DNA of 64,000 nucleotides from Bosea sp. 29B. GTDB lineage: Bacteria; Pseudomonadota; Alphaproteobacteria; Rhizobiales; Beijerinckiaceae. Position numbers and translations under genes: made by a program. The notes beneath the pieces are model-generated. The model did no database searches. It saw only the letters and a list, made by a program, of their open reading frames with translations, and was not told the DNA's origin. Of the stretch, positions 9,801 to 17,874 are shown piece after piece. How positions within the stretch are numbered: the stretch's first letter is position 1; every line of letters starts with the position of its first letter. The stretch lies in contig NZ_LR733817.1 in NCBI RefSeq assembly GCF_902506165.1, forward strand, positions 6,203,978 to 6,267,977, read 5' to 3'.

Positions 9801-10506
9801 TGAAGCTGCCCTCCAGCCCGGGCCGAGCGCTCTGCTCTGCACCAGCCAGAATCAGCGAACCGTCGAAGCCGAATTGCGCCTGCTCGCCGGTGACCGAGGC
9901 TTTGGTCCGCAGCCGCCCATCGGCTTCGATCGCACCGGTGGCGAAGCGCAGGGACGAGCCGGCGATCTCGCCCTCGACACGCCAGGGTCCGTGCAGGGCA
10001 ACGGCCGAGACGTCGACGGAGATCGGCGCCAGCGTCTGCGCCGCCTTGCCTGGCTCGCGCCAGATCACGGCCGAGCGGCGGATCGCCAGGCGATCGATGG
10101 CTGTCTCGCTCGGAAGGCCCGTGCCCTGGCGGGCCGGCAGGGCGATGGCGCCGTTTTCGTCTGCGACGAGATTGAGCGTCAGCCCATCCGCCTCGGCTTC
10201 GACCAGCCTGAACTCGCCGCGTGCCAGCGGCGCCAGGGCGAGCTCGGCCGTCAATGTCTCGATGGTCGCCGCGCTTGCCGCGTTGCCGCTTGAGCCGAGA
10301 CGCACCTCACCCAGAGTCAACCGCGGCGATGGCAGGAGCCGCAGCCCGATCTCGCCGGCGACGCGCGTCTCCACGCCGAGCGCAGCGCTGATGCGCCGCT
10401 CGAAATGGGGCCTGTACTCGCGCCAGTCGACGAAGCCCGGCCCCAGCAGCGCGGCCAGCAACGCCGCGACGAGCAGCCCGGCCAGTAAGGTCAGGGCCTC
10501 ACGCAC
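6862..10506 (-). CDS. Large AsmA-family protein with C-terminal coiled coil
   Basis: A 1214-residue protein. Residues 1-25 form one membrane segment (ALTLLAGLLVAALLAALLG), followed by the AsmA N-terminal pattern (DWREYRPHFERRISAALGVETRVAGEIGLRLLPSPRLTLGEVRLG) and a long beta-rich periplasmic region typical of AsmA/TamB-like bridge proteins, which are linked to lipid transport and outer-membrane assembly. The AsmA C-terminal region is near residues 780-1010. Residues about 1034-1163 are an unusual, highly charged single-helix or coiled-coil stretch of repeated AEEARKAEE-type units, followed by a Pro-rich tail of about 50 residues. The coding DNA of that stretch (roughly 7017-7406) is repetitive. 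Confidence 0.85.
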   Translation of the reverse strand: MREALTLLAGLLVAALLAALLGPGFVDWREYRPHFERRISAALGVETRVAGEIGLRLLPSPRLTLGEVRLGSSGNAASAATIETLTAELALAPLARGEFRLVEAEADGLTLNLVADENGAIALPARQGTGLPSETAIDRLAIRRSAVIWREPGKAAQTLAPISVDVSAVALHGPWRVEGEIAGSSLRFATGAIEADGRLRTKASVTGEQAQFGFDGSLILAGAEQSARPGLEGSFTIAPGGAVSLAGRVSGDSRRLDFSGLAIEIAGGAARLEGEGSFNPADSKGSLQLKARRLDADVLQEALAQRPGYQRALLALPGPVELLLELDQIVWRGEDFSGFALRGKLDGDGLDGGSATVRIANAVIEARGALDGQGFRGTLEAKAPDARRAALALARLGVEAGLADSFAALRSFDGTASLDWSGERLAITRMTARAGSGPRLEGSGAITPGRLDAKLTVNGLDLSTLPPGDSLNALAGRRDLALDLTLNGLRYLATPPGSARLALTRQGSDWRLSRLAVDGFGGVKVEGEGALLPGGGEIAGRVRAPRFAALTALAGPLLPEGFRRVLPRIEDGLAGIDAGFKLARAPNGETSVVAEGSAQAGRLSLNGKIDSAGQWSGGDVKLSLDDRRRAFAAFGLPRPARGGSGELSLGFGQNGPVGSLAGPGLMLVLEGAGGAARLSLQADGPDQVLPDGLARLVPDGVLDASGRVSFGDEARLDDLVVNAGGKAARGALSFSAERGIGGQLDLPYVALQPALTAVLGQAQPVAGSQWSPSRFQDATGLGEIRLALNAERLDLTDRIALTKARLDLAAGPDGLVLDNLRGSHAGGEVSGRLTARRDGGLAQITGRLGLAGLDLAVLTKGALTGKLSGSFEAGGSGESPARLIAALGGAGSISVAGAGMARFDPAAISKVIAATGEDASESETGRLQDRIGEALEKASWPLGDVTIPFTQAAGVLRVSPVSVERAGLRADATGLVDWRAMTTDLRLNLRPLGAAPKGWPEQLPQVGVAWRGPLDAPRRETDVGALSNVVAARALAREIERVEAFEADQRERAMHIRRLRAERELRENERKLAEFLKAEEERRIAEEKRAEEARKAEETRLAEEARRAEAARKAEEARIAEEARKAEIAKRQEDLRKAEDERRRAEADERARQAAIRAAIEGRPGPMILQGAPPSYIPGDPPGYGRSRGEAPPLPPPLDIQSVPRPLSRSPLQN

Positions 10507-10603
10507 GCTCTTGCATCAATCCTCGATATGTCGACGGGCGCGATCATGCACGCAAGTCGCGGCAGGATCACGACATTCTTGCGAATGATCCCCGTTCGGA
10601 ATG

Positions 10604-12043
10604 TCACAAGGCGATGATCTTGCCGGGATTGAGGATATTCTGCGGGTCGAGCGCGCGCTTGATCAGCCGCATCGTGGCGAGCGCGGCGGGGCTGTGCTCG
10701 ATCGTGAGGTACTTCATCTTCTTCTGGCCGACACCGTGCTCGCCGGTGCAGGTTCCCTCCATGGCAAGCGCCCGCTTCACCAGCCGGTCGATGAAGGCCT
10801 CGCAGCGCGCAACCTCGTCCGGGTCGGCAAGATCGACCAGCGGCTGGGTATGGAAATTGCCGTCGCCGACATGTCCCACGATCGGCGCGATCAGGCCCGA
10901 CGCCTCGATATCGCGCTTGGTCTCGTCGACGCATTCGGCCAGCCGCGAAATCGGCACGCAGACATCGGTCGCAACCGATTCCGCGCCGGGACGGAGGGCG
11001 CGCGCCGCCCAATAGGCATCATGCCGCGCCTGCCACAGCTTCGTGCGATCCTCCGGCCTGGTCGCCCAGTCGAACGGCCCGCCGCCGAATTCGGCCGCGA
11101 TCTCGCCGAAGCGCTCGGCCTGTTCCTTCACCCCCTCCTCGGAACCGTGGAACTCGACGAACAGCATCGTCGTTTCCGGCAGGCCGAGCTTGGAGTGCAG
11201 GTTGACGCCGCGCATCATCACGTCGTCGACCAGCTCGATCCGCGCGATCGGAAGACCCGACTGGATCGTCATGATCGTCGCGTCGCAAGCCGCCTGCACC
11301 GAGGGAAACGGGCAGACGCCGGCCGACATCGCCTCGGGAATGCCATGCAGCTTCAGCGTCACCTCGGTGATGATGCCGAGCGTGCCTTCCGAGCCGACAA
11401 GGAGGCGGGTTAGGTCGTAGCCGGCCGAGGATTTGCGCGCCCGGCTCGCGGTCTTGACGATCGAGCCGTCGGCCATCACCACGGTCAGCGCGATGACATT
11501 GTCCTTCATCGTGCCGTAGCGCACCGCATTGGTGCCGGAGGCGCGCGTCGCCGCCATGCCGCCGATCGAGGCGTCGGCGCCGGGATCGATCGGGAAGAAC
11601 AGGCCCTGGTCGCGCAGATGCTCGTTCAGCTCCTTGCGGGTGACGCCGGCCTCGACCGTGCAGTCGAGGTCTTCCGCATGCACGGCGACGACCCGCTTCA
11701 TCTGCGACATGTCGATGCAGACGCCGCCGAAGGGCGCGTTGACATGGCCCTCCAGCGACGTCCCGGTCCCGAAGGCGATCACCGGAACCCCGTGCTGGGC
11801 GCAGAGTTTCACGATGGAAGACACCTCTTCGGTGCTCTCGGGATAGACGACCGCATCCGGCGGCTGGTTCGGAATCCAGGTCAGGGTGTGGCCGTGCTGC
11901 TGCCGGACCGCGAGGCTTGTGACGAGCCGGTTGCCGAACAGTGCCGCCAGCGCTTGCGTCAGCGCGGCGACGGACTGCGGCGATGGCGGCAGCTCTGCAG
12001 CAGGAGCATGGGGGGGCACGGAAGCAGTAGAAGGCATTGTCAT
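10604..12043 (-). CDS. FAD-linked oxidase, D-lactate dehydrogenase / glycolate oxidase GlcD type
   Basis: A 479-residue flavoprotein. The FAD-binding PCMH domain covers about residues 45-230 (PVIAFGTGTSLEGHV, FFPIDPGADASIGGMAATRASGTNAVRYGTM, LLVGSEGTLGIITEVTLKLH). The FAD-linked oxidase C-terminal domain follows, with the metal and substrate motifs HVGDGNFH and CTGEHGVG. The family oxidises D-2-hydroxy acids such as D-lactate or glycolate and passes electrons to quinone or cytochrome; substrate not determinable. The ATG at 12043 was chosen because the extension to 12130 looks non-coding. The thioesterase gene starts 147 bp away in the opposite direction. Confidence 0.88.
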   Translation of the reverse strand: MTMPSTASVPPHAPAAELPPSPQSVAALTQALAALFGNRLVTSLAVRQQHGHTLTWIPNQPPDAVVYPESTEEVSSIVKLCAQHGVPVIAFGTGTSLEGHVNAPFGGVCIDMSQMKRVVAVHAEDLDCTVEAGVTRKELNEHLRDQGLFFPIDPGADASIGGMAATRASGTNAVRYGTMKDNVIALTVVMADGSIVKTASRARKSSAGYDLTRLLVGSEGTLGIITEVTLKLHGIPEAMSAGVCPFPSVQAACDATIMTIQSGLPIARIELVDDVMMRGVNLHSKLGLPETTMLFVEFHGSEEGVKEQAERFGEIAAEFGGGPFDWATRPEDRTKLWQARHDAYWAARALRPGAESVATDVCVPISRLAECVDETKRDIEASGLIAPIVGHVGDGNFHTQPLVDLADPDEVARCEAFIDRLVKRALAMEGTCTGEHGVGQKKMKYLTIEHSPAALATMRLIKRALDPQNILNPGKIIAL

Positions 12044-12189
12044 GGCTGGAGAACTTCGCCTAGTCTGGAATGGTTCGGCCTTGAGAGCAGCGGCTCGTGT
12101 TGTTTTCACGCGCCGCGACCGCGCCGGCAAGAGCCGGCGGTGCAGAGCCGCCTACGCATCGACGAGAGACGGACCGAAAGGAGGAGCCG

Positions 12190-12756
12190 ATGCCGGACGA
12201 TATTCGCACGCCCGCCTTGTTCTTCGCTCCCTTCGTCTCGTCCCCTATGCGGGTCGAGCCGCATTGGATCGACTATAACGGCCATCTCAACATGGCCTAC
12301 TATCATGTCCTGTTCGACCGCGCGGTCGATGAGGTCTTCTCGCTGGTCGGCCTCAACCAGCACTATGTCGAGAGCCGGCACGCTTCGTTCTTCGCTGCCG
12401 AATGCCATGTGCTCTACAAGCGCGAGCTGACGGAAGGCGATCTCGTGCGCGTCACCGCGCAACTCATCGCCTTCGACGACAAGCGGCTGCATTATTATCT
12501 CGAAATGCGCCATGCCAGCGAAGGCTGGCTCGCTGCGACCTCCGAGAATCTCTCTTTGCATGTCGACATGACCGATCGCAGGGTGACGCCCTTCCCGCCC
12601 GACATCCTCGCCAATCTCGCGATCATGAAGGCGGCGCATGCGCAGATGCCGCGCCCGGCCACGGTCGGCCGGATGATCGGCATGCCGCAGAAGAGCGCGA
12701 TCACCCTCGGCGAGCCGGCACAGGAAGCGGAACGCGAGACGGAGACGCGGCACTAG
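12190..12756 (+). CDS. Hotdog-fold thioesterase
   Basis: A 188-residue acyl-CoA thioesterase of the 4-hydroxybenzoyl-CoA type. The catalytic signature WIDYNGHLNMAYY lies at residues 24-36, with the aspartate that begins the active site and the conserved GH-N-Y pattern. The rest follows the hotdog fold (ECHVLYKRELTEGDLVRVTAQL, the central strand ATSENLSLHVDM). It resembles thioesterases found near or fused to carnitine or betaine degradation genes, but none are nearby. The ATG at 12190 has an AAAGGAGGAG ribosome site; a frame open from 12097 is ignored. Confidence 0.82.
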   Translation: MPDDIRTPALFFAPFVSSPMRVEPHWIDYNGHLNMAYYHVLFDRAVDEVFSLVGLNQHYVESRHASFFAAECHVLYKRELTEGDLVRVTAQLIAFDDKRLHYYLEMRHASEGWLAATSENLSLHVDMTDRRVTPFPPDILANLAIMKAAHAQMPRPATVGRMIGMPQKSAITLGEPAQEAERETETRH

Positions 12757-12777
12757 CCGCGCTCGCCATTCGGCCCT

Positions 12778-13371
12778 CTAGCGCTGCGGGTAGATGGTCT
12801 CGCCGCGCTTGAGCATCTCGACGAAGGCCGCGATCTTCTTGCGCCGCCCGGCTTCCGTCTTGAGATTATGGACGCGGAACGCCAGCGCGAAGCGGTTCTG
12901 CGCGCTCAGCTTCGAGAGCATCTCCTTGGCCAGAGGTTCTGCGTCGATCGCGGCCTGGAGGTCGTCGGGGATCTTCAGGTTTCGGCCGGCGCCGTAAGCG
13001 CGGGCCCAGCGGCCATCCGCCTTGGCCGCACCCACCTGCGCCAGGCCATGGTCGGTCATGCGTCCTTCCGCGATCAGGCGGGCGACATTGTCGACATTGA
13101 TCTGGCTCCAGATGCTCTTGGCGGTCCTCGGCGTATAGCGTTGCAGATAGCTGCGCTCGTCGAGGCTCTTTTTGACGCCATCGATCCAACCCCAGCAGAG
13201 CACGACGTCGATCGCCTGCTTCGGAGTGATCGACCGCAAGCCGGATGAGAGTTTGTGGATCTTGATCCAGACTTCATCCGCAAGGCGGTGGTGCTCGCCG
13301 AGCCAGTTGTAAAAGCTAGCGGCATCCTCGAATTCCCGGATCTTGTCAGGGTCGACCTTAACCGGCGCCAT
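12778..13371 (-). CDS. YdeI/OmpD-associated family protein
   Basis: A 197-residue soluble protein of the YdeI (bacteriocin-protection) family: EVWIKIHKLSSGLRSITPKQAIDVVLCWGWIDGVKKSLDERSYLQRYTPR in the first half is the family core, and the C-terminal helical AFRVHNLKTEAGRRKKIAAFVEMLKRGETIYP is the usual ending. E. coli and Salmonella members are linked to peptide or bacteriocin resistance through outer-membrane porins; the biochemical role is unclear. The start at 13371 is preferred to 13389 because it begins the conserved part. It lies 99 bases after the ion channel gene. Confidence 0.8.
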   Translation of the reverse strand: MAPVKVDPDKIREFEDAASFYNWLGEHHRLADEVWIKIHKLSSGLRSITPKQAIDVVLCWGWIDGVKKSLDERSYLQRYTPRTAKSIWSQINVDNVARLIAEGRMTDHGLAQVGAAKADGRWARAYGAGRNLKIPDDLQAAIDAEPLAKEMLSKLSAQNRFALAFRVHNLKTEAGRRKKIAAFVEMLKRGETIYPQR

Positions 13372-13470
13372 CGTTGCTCCAACTCTCAATATGCCCTGAG
13401 GCGCCGCCCCCCTCTAGGCGCCAAAGCGGCTCGCTCGTGTCAGCACCGAGATTGCCTGCTCACTTGCCGA

Positions 13471-14271
13471 CTACTCGTCGCCGTCCGGTATCTTCAGCCG
13501 GTGGCCGCAGGCCTTGCAGTGCACGGCGTCGGGGTCGTGCCGCTGCAGCGCGCATTCCGGGCAGGGGAAGGTCACCTTGTGCGGCCGGAACACGGCTTGC
13601 GCCAGCCGGACGAACAGCGAGATGCCGGTGATCATGACCACGATCGAGGTCAGCTTGCCGGCGATGCCCGGCAGGGTGATGTCGCCGAAACCGGTCGTCG
13701 TCACCGTCGCGACGGTGAAATAAAGCGCCTCGACATAGCCTTCCAGCCCCGGCCGGCTCATGAAGAAGAAGGTGTAGACGAAGCCACTGACGACGAAGAG
13801 GAAGGTCGCGAGATTGACCAGCGCCTTGGCGACATCTTCCCAGTCGCGGTAGCGCGTTTCGCGCAACTGCGCCCAGATCAGCCCGCGCTGCGACAGCGAC
13901 CAGAGCCGCAGGATGCGCAGGAAGCCGAAATTCTCCAGCCATTGCGGCGCCAGCAGCGTCGCCAAGATGAAGAGATCGAGCAGCATGGTCGGCTGGCGCG
14001 CAAGCCGCAGCATGTTGGAGGAAGCGAGAAAGCGCGCCGCGATCTCGGCAGCGACGATGATCGCGACGGCATAGTCGAGCCAGAGGAATTCCGGCCGTTC
14101 GCGCAGCATCGGCGTCGCGACGAAGAAGCCGATGATCAGGATATCGACGATCAGGGTCGCGAACTGGAAGCGCAGCGCCGCCAGGCTGCGGCCATGATAG
14201 AGCTGCCGAAGCCGGTCGCGCAGCCCGAAGCCTTTGTTGCTGCTGTCGTCGGGATCGGCGGCTGCACTCAT
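13471..14271 (-). CDS. Six-TM voltage-gated-like K+ channel with C-terminal zinc ribbon
   Basis: A 266-residue inner-membrane protein. Residues 30-170 contain about four or five membrane helices, including an S4-like segment (RILRLWSLSQRG, residues 119-130). The pore helix and selectivity filter read VATVTTTGFGD (residues 187-197), a GFGD variant of the K+ filter, followed by the last membrane helix (residues 204-225). Cysteines at 237, 240, 252 and 255 (CPEC and CKAC) form a zinc-ribbon-like C-terminus, unusual in place of a RCK or cyclic-nucleotide domain. It begins 46 bases after btaB on the same strand, so it may belong to the betaine-lipid operon. Confidence 0.85.
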   Translation of the reverse strand: MSAAADPDDSSNKGFGLRDRLRQLYHGRSLAALRFQFATLIVDILIIGFFVATPMLRERPEFLWLDYAVAIIVAAEIAARFLASSNMLRLARQPTMLLDLFILATLLAPQWLENFGFLRILRLWSLSQRGLIWAQLRETRYRDWEDVAKALVNLATFLFVVSGFVYTFFFMSRPGLEGYVEALYFTVATVTTTGFGDITLPGIAGKLTSIVVMITGISLFVRLAQAVFRPHKVTFPCPECALQRHDPDAVHCKACGHRLKIPDGDE

Positions 14272-14317
14272 CCCATCGGCGTAGCAGCGTCGCCGCGACG
14301 GCGTCCAGCCCCGGCGC

Positions 14318-14977
14318 TCAGGCCGGCCTGATCGCCACGGCCTGGACCGAGTATCCGCCGAACAGCCGTGTGGTCCCGCCGATGGTCCCGGTCTCGGCGC
14401 AGAGATCGGTCACGACCGCATCGAGATCCTTGCGTGGCGTGACATGGAACAGCGCCAGCCAGCGGTTCAGCACTGCCCTGAACGGGCCGGGCAGATGCGC
14501 CTGGTCGCCGAAATCGACGATGTGCAGCGCGCCGCCCGGCGCAACCATCTGCATCGCCTGCGCCAGCGCCGCGCGCCAGGGCGGGATCATCGAGAGCGCG
14601 TAGGAGATCACCACCCGCTCGAAGCCGGCACGGCCAAACAGCGCCTGCGGGTCGAAACTGGTCGCATCGGCCTGCGCCAGGACGATGCGCTCGGACAGGC
14701 CGGCTTTCGCCACCTGCTCGCGGGCGGTGCGCAGCATCTCCTCGGAGACGTCGAGCCCATAGCAGCGTGCATGCGGATAGCGCCGCGCGATCTTGATCAG
14801 GTTCCTGCCCGTGCCGCAGCCGATTTCCAGCACCGCGCCACCCGGCGGCGGCTTCAGATCGGCGATCAGCCCGTCGCGGCCGAGCAGATAGAACTTGCGG
14901 GTGGCGTCGTAGATGTGCCGCTGAAAGCGATACATACGGTCCATCAGGCCAGCGGCGTTCGCCTCTGCCGCGCTCAC
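14318..14977 (-). CDS. btaB: BtaB, SAM-dependent N-methyltransferase for DGTS
   Basis: A 219-residue class I methyltransferase with the SAM-binding motif VLEIGCGTGRNL at residues 49-60 and the acidic turn CYGLDVSEEM. In the two-gene bacterial pathway BtaB adds three methyl groups to diacylglyceryl-homoserine, giving the betaine lipid DGTS. Assignment relies on its direct coupling to btaA: the GTG start overlaps the btaA stop (GTGA). The start MDRMYRFQRHIYDATRKFYLLGRDGLI is typical of this subgroup. Acts at the cytoplasmic face of the inner membrane. Confidence 0.88.
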   Translation of the reverse strand: MSAAEANAAGLMDRMYRFQRHIYDATRKFYLLGRDGLIADLKPPPGGAVLEIGCGTGRNLIKIARRYPHARCYGLDVSEEMLRTAREQVAKAGLSERIVLAQADATSFDPQALFGRAGFERVVISYALSMIPPWRAALAQAMQMVAPGGALHIVDFGDQAHLPGPFRAVLNRWLALFHVTPRKDLDAVVTDLCAETGTIGGTTRLFGGYSVQAVAIRPA

Positions 14978-16224
14978 GCGGCCGCCCTGCGGACATAGAG
15001 GTGGAAGGCGCCGTAGATCGAGGAACGGTCGCGGGCGCCGAGCTCGCGGCTGCGCGCCTCGTCATAGTGCCATTGCGCCAGGATCGCCTCCGGCACGCGG
15101 CCGGGCAGCAGGCGCTCATCGGCGGCGGTGCGGAAGATCACCCGTGCACCCGGCGCAGCGCTGCGGGTGATCTGCGTCCACAAGGCCGTCAGATCGGCAT
15201 CGTTCATCCAGTCCTGCGCATCGAGCAGCACGAAGCCGTTGCAGCTTTCGGCCGGCTGCTTCTCGAGGAAGGCGGTGATCGCGCTCTGATGATAGGAGAC
15301 GCGCCCGGCGCGCGCCTTCACCGTCTCGAAATTGCGCTGCTCCAGATAGGGCGGCACCACCGCATCCGGCTCTGGCCCATAGCCGCGGCCGAAGGCCTGC
15401 CAGGCGAAGTAGTTGGTCTTCAGGTCGAAGCCGCAGGCGAGCCGCTCCAGCCGGTGGCGCAGCACGGCGCGGATACCGGCATCGCCATCGGCGGCGAGCG
15501 CCTTGTACTGCGCCGGCGGGATGCCGAGCCCGTAGAGCGAGGCTGGCTGGCGCACCAGCCAGCGCACGAGTTTCTTGTCGAAGACCGGCGCCAGATGCCG
15601 GTCGAACAGTGCCCGCTGTTCTTCCATCGTCTTCGCCTGCAGCATCACCCGGGGATCGCAGCCGAGCCGGCGCGCCAGGAAATGCCCGGTGCCGATGAAG
15701 CGGCCAAGCAGGCCATAGCGGTAGAAATTGCGGGCGAAGACCTCGATCCGGCGCCGGCCGGTGAGGTTGCGCCCCTCCCAATAGGCGCGGCTGACCGCGT
15801 CGAGTCGCGGCGCGATCAGGCGGTCATAGATCGCGACATTGGCCTTCGACTGCGCCTGCCCGAAGAAGCGGCGGAAGACCGTGTGGTCGTCGATCTCGCG
15901 AAGGGCCGCGAGCTTGAGATGGCCGAGCGCGATATGGGCGCCGTTGAGGTCGATCGCGCTGATCTTCGCCGGGTCGGCGGTGAGATAGGAGAGGATGTTG
16001 CAGGAGCCCGAGGCGATCGCGACGAGGTGATCGCTGGGCTGCAGCGCCAGCGCCTCCATGTCGACGACCGGGTCCTCCCAGATCTGCGGGTAGACCAGGC
16101 CGGAGAAGGCGAGCGTGAACATCCGCTCCAGCAGGCCGGCTCGCGAGAGCGGCTTGCTGCGATGGACGGCGGTGGTCAGCCCGAGGTTCGTCGTGCGCTT
16201 CACCGCGCGGATCGTCTGCGTCAC
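14974..16224 (-). CDS. btaA: BtaA, S-adenosylmethionine:diacylglycerol 3-amino-3-carboxypropyltransferase
   Basis: A 416-residue DUF3419/BtaA protein that transfers the 3-amino-3-carboxypropyl group of SAM to diacylglycerol, the first step to DGTS. Visible family segments include FTLAFSGLVYPQIWEDP, ASGSCNILSYL (SAM site), DLNGAHIALGHLKLAAL, YRYGLLGRFIG and FVLLDAQDWM. No ATG occurs before residue 34; the GTG at 16224 with an upstream GAGG gives a 416-residue protein, close to known BtaA sizes. The frame continues open to 16962, but that part overlaps msrB and is non-coding. btaB overlaps the stop. Confidence 0.9.
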   Translation of the reverse strand: MTQTIRAVKRTTNLGLTTAVHRSKPLSRAGLLERMFTLAFSGLVYPQIWEDPVVDMEALALQPSDHLVAIASGSCNILSYLTADPAKISAIDLNGAHIALGHLKLAALREIDDHTVFRRFFGQAQSKANVAIYDRLIAPRLDAVSRAYWEGRNLTGRRRIEVFARNFYRYGLLGRFIGTGHFLARRLGCDPRVMLQAKTMEEQRALFDRHLAPVFDKKLVRWLVRQPASLYGLGIPPAQYKALAADGDAGIRAVLRHRLERLACGFDLKTNYFAWQAFGRGYGPEPDAVVPPYLEQRNFETVKARAGRVSYHQSAITAFLEKQPAESCNGFVLLDAQDWMNDADLTALWTQITRSAAPGARVIFRTAADERLLPGRVPEAILAQWHYDEARSRELGARDRSSIYGAFHLYVRRAAA

Positions 16225-16274
16225 GAAGCCCTCGTTCGCGCCCGTTGCGATGGCGAGCCGACTAGTGGAGTCGC

Positions 16275-16292
16275 GTGACGGTTGGGTGACGC
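16275..16292 (-). promoter_or_regulatory. Pho-box-like direct repeat upstream of btaA
   Basis: On the minus strand GCGTCAC-CCAA-CCGTCAC gives two GTCA cores exactly 11 bp apart, the layout of a PhoB box (consensus CTGTCAT-N4-CTGTCAT), about 50 bp before the btaA start. Agreement outside the GTCA cores is weak. Confidence 0.35.
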
Positions 16293-16431
16293 GGGGCGAC
16301 GCCGGAGAAGAGCGCCGTCGCCATTGAACGCGAACGTGAAACAGGTCGCGTTGCGCCCCCGTGAAATCAGGAAGACAAATCCCCATATCTCGCGCGACAA
16401 TCAAGCAAGAGCACGCGGAAAGGAGCCTCGC

Positions 16432-16875
16432 ATGGGCCTGATGGACATGTTCGCCAAAACGGGGAAGCCGGCAGAACGCGAATTCCCCTTCCAGCTCACC
16501 GATGCGGAGTGGCGCGAGAAGCTGACGCCGGAGCAGTACCGCGTCCTGCGCGGCCACGGCACCGAGCGGGCCGGCTCCTGCGCGCTGAACTTCGAGAAGC
16601 GTGCCGGCACCTTCTCCTGCGTCGGCTGCAGCCAGCCCCTGTTCAGGTCGCACAAGAAATTCGAGAGCGGCACCGGCTGGCCGAGCTTCGACCAGCCGCT
16701 TGAGGGCGCGGTCGAGGAGAGTGAGGACTACAGCTTCGGCATGCACCGGGTCGAGGTGCATTGCGCCAATTGCGGCGGCCATCTCGGCCATGTCTTCCCC
16801 GACGGCCCGCCCCCGACCGGCCTGCGCTACTGCATCAACGGCGTGGCGATGGACTTCGCGCCGGAAGCGGGTTGA
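16432..16875 (+). CDS. msrB: Peptide-methionine (R)-S-oxide reductase
   Basis: A 147-residue MsrB that reduces methionine-R-sulfoxide in proteins using thioredoxin; cytoplasmic (no signal peptide). Two CxxC pairs (C63/C66 and C111/C114) bind the structural zinc. The catalytic cysteine C134 is in LRYCINGVAM, and the GTGWPSF substrate-binding segment is at residues 80-86. The ATG at 16432 follows AAAGGAG and begins the protein proper; the frame is open from 16282. Divergent from btaA. Confidence 0.96.
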   Translation: MGLMDMFAKTGKPAEREFPFQLTDAEWREKLTPEQYRVLRGHGTERAGSCALNFEKRAGTFSCVGCSQPLFRSHKKFESGTGWPSFDQPLEGAVEESEDYSFGMHRVEVHCANCGGHLGHVFPDGPPPTGLRYCINGVAMDFAPEAG

Positions 16876-16882
16876 CGCCCTC

Positions 16883-16917
16883 ACCGTCATGGTCGGGCTT
16901 GTCCCAACCATGACGGT
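16883..16917. repeat. Inverted repeat after msrB
   Basis: Perfect 11-bp arms ACCGTCATGGT / ACCATGACGGT. The arm sequence is shared with the ends of the 95-bp elements at 38050 and 44683, so this looks like a solo half-element. It may terminate msrB transcription. Confidence 0.75.
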
Positions 16918-16986
16918 AGACGCCATCCGATAGCCCATTCCCCCTTCATCCTGTAGCCTCACCCCACCTCATGCCGGAGAGCGAGG

Positions 16987-17874
16987 ATGCGGCCGCCGAT
17001 CGATACCGATCTGCTCAAGACCTTCGTCACGATCGTCGAGACGCAGAGCTTCACCCGCACCGGCGACCGGCTGCACCGGACCCAGCCGGCAATCAGCATG
17101 CAGATCAGGCGGCTGGAGGAGGCGCTCGGCAAGGAAGTGTTCGACCGGACCAGGCGCCAGATCCAGCTGACGCGCGAAGGCGAGGTCCTGCTCCACTATG
17201 CCAGGCGCATCCTCTCGCTCAGCGACGAGGCGATGAGCCGCATCGGGCAGGCCGGTCTGGCGGGAATCGTCCGCATCGGCACCTCCGATGACTACGCCAA
17301 CATGCTGCTGCCAGCGGTCCTGCAGCGCTTCGCCCAGGTCCATTCCGAAGTTCAGGTCGACGTCGTCTGTGACAACGGCGGCGCCATCGAGCGCAAGCTG
17401 AAGGACGGGCTCATCGATCTCGCGCTAGTCGCCTGCCGTGGCACTGTCGCAGACGAGGAGCTCGTCAGGACGGAAGAGCTGGTCTGGATCGCCGCTGCCG
17501 CATACCAAGCGAAGAGCCGCCCCCTCCCCTTGGCCGTATTTCCTGAAGGTTGCGTCTGCCGGGCGGCGATGGCGGAGGCTCTGGATGCCGCCGGGCGCGA
17601 CTGGCGGATCGGCTTCAGCAGCGACAATATCGGCGCGATCCATGCTGCCGTCCGCTCCGGCCTGGGGGTGAGCGCCGTCGAGCGCAGCCTCGTCCCGGCG
17701 GGCGTGCGGATTCTCGATCAGTCCGAGGGTCTACCCCCACTCGCCCCCGTGCATCTCTGCCTCAAGCTCAACCGGGACAGCGCCTCACCTATCCTCGCTG
17801 GGCTCGCCGGCGAGATCCGGATCGGACTCTCGCCAGCGCCATTCCGATACGAGCCGCAAGCCCATCACGTCTGA
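16987..17874 (+). CDS. LysR family transcriptional regulator
   Basis: A 295-residue regulator. The helix-turn-helix is at residues 6-65 (LLKTFVTIVETQSFTRTGDRLHRTQPAISMQIRRLEEALG), and a periplasmic-binding-like effector domain covers residues 90-290. The effector is unknown. Unlike most LysR genes it is not divergent from a target; its 3' end overlaps the convergent DMT transporter by 10 bases. The target could be itself or a distant gene. Confidence 0.88.
   Translation: MRPPIDTDLLKTFVTIVETQSFTRTGDRLHRTQPAISMQIRRLEEALGKEVFDRTRRQIQLTREGEVLLHYARRILSLSDEAMSRIGQAGLAGIVRIGTSDDYANMLLPAVLQRFAQVHSEVQVDVVCDNGGAIERKLKDGLIDLALVACRGTVADEELVRTEELVWIAAAAYQAKSRPLPLAVFPEGCVCRAAMAEALDAAGRDWRIGFSSDNIGAIHAAVRSGLGVSAVERSLVPAGVRILDQSEGLPPLAPVHLCLKLNRDSASPILAGLAGEIRIGLSPAPFRYEPQAHHV

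Noticed and set aside
12061..12189. N-terminal extension of the thioesterase from 12097
   Set aside because: Overlaps the divergent promoter region; AAAGGAGGAG directly precedes the ATG at 12190.
16225..16962. N-terminal extension of btaA through msrB
   Set aside because: Overlaps msrB on the other strand; family similarity starts at the GTG at 16224.
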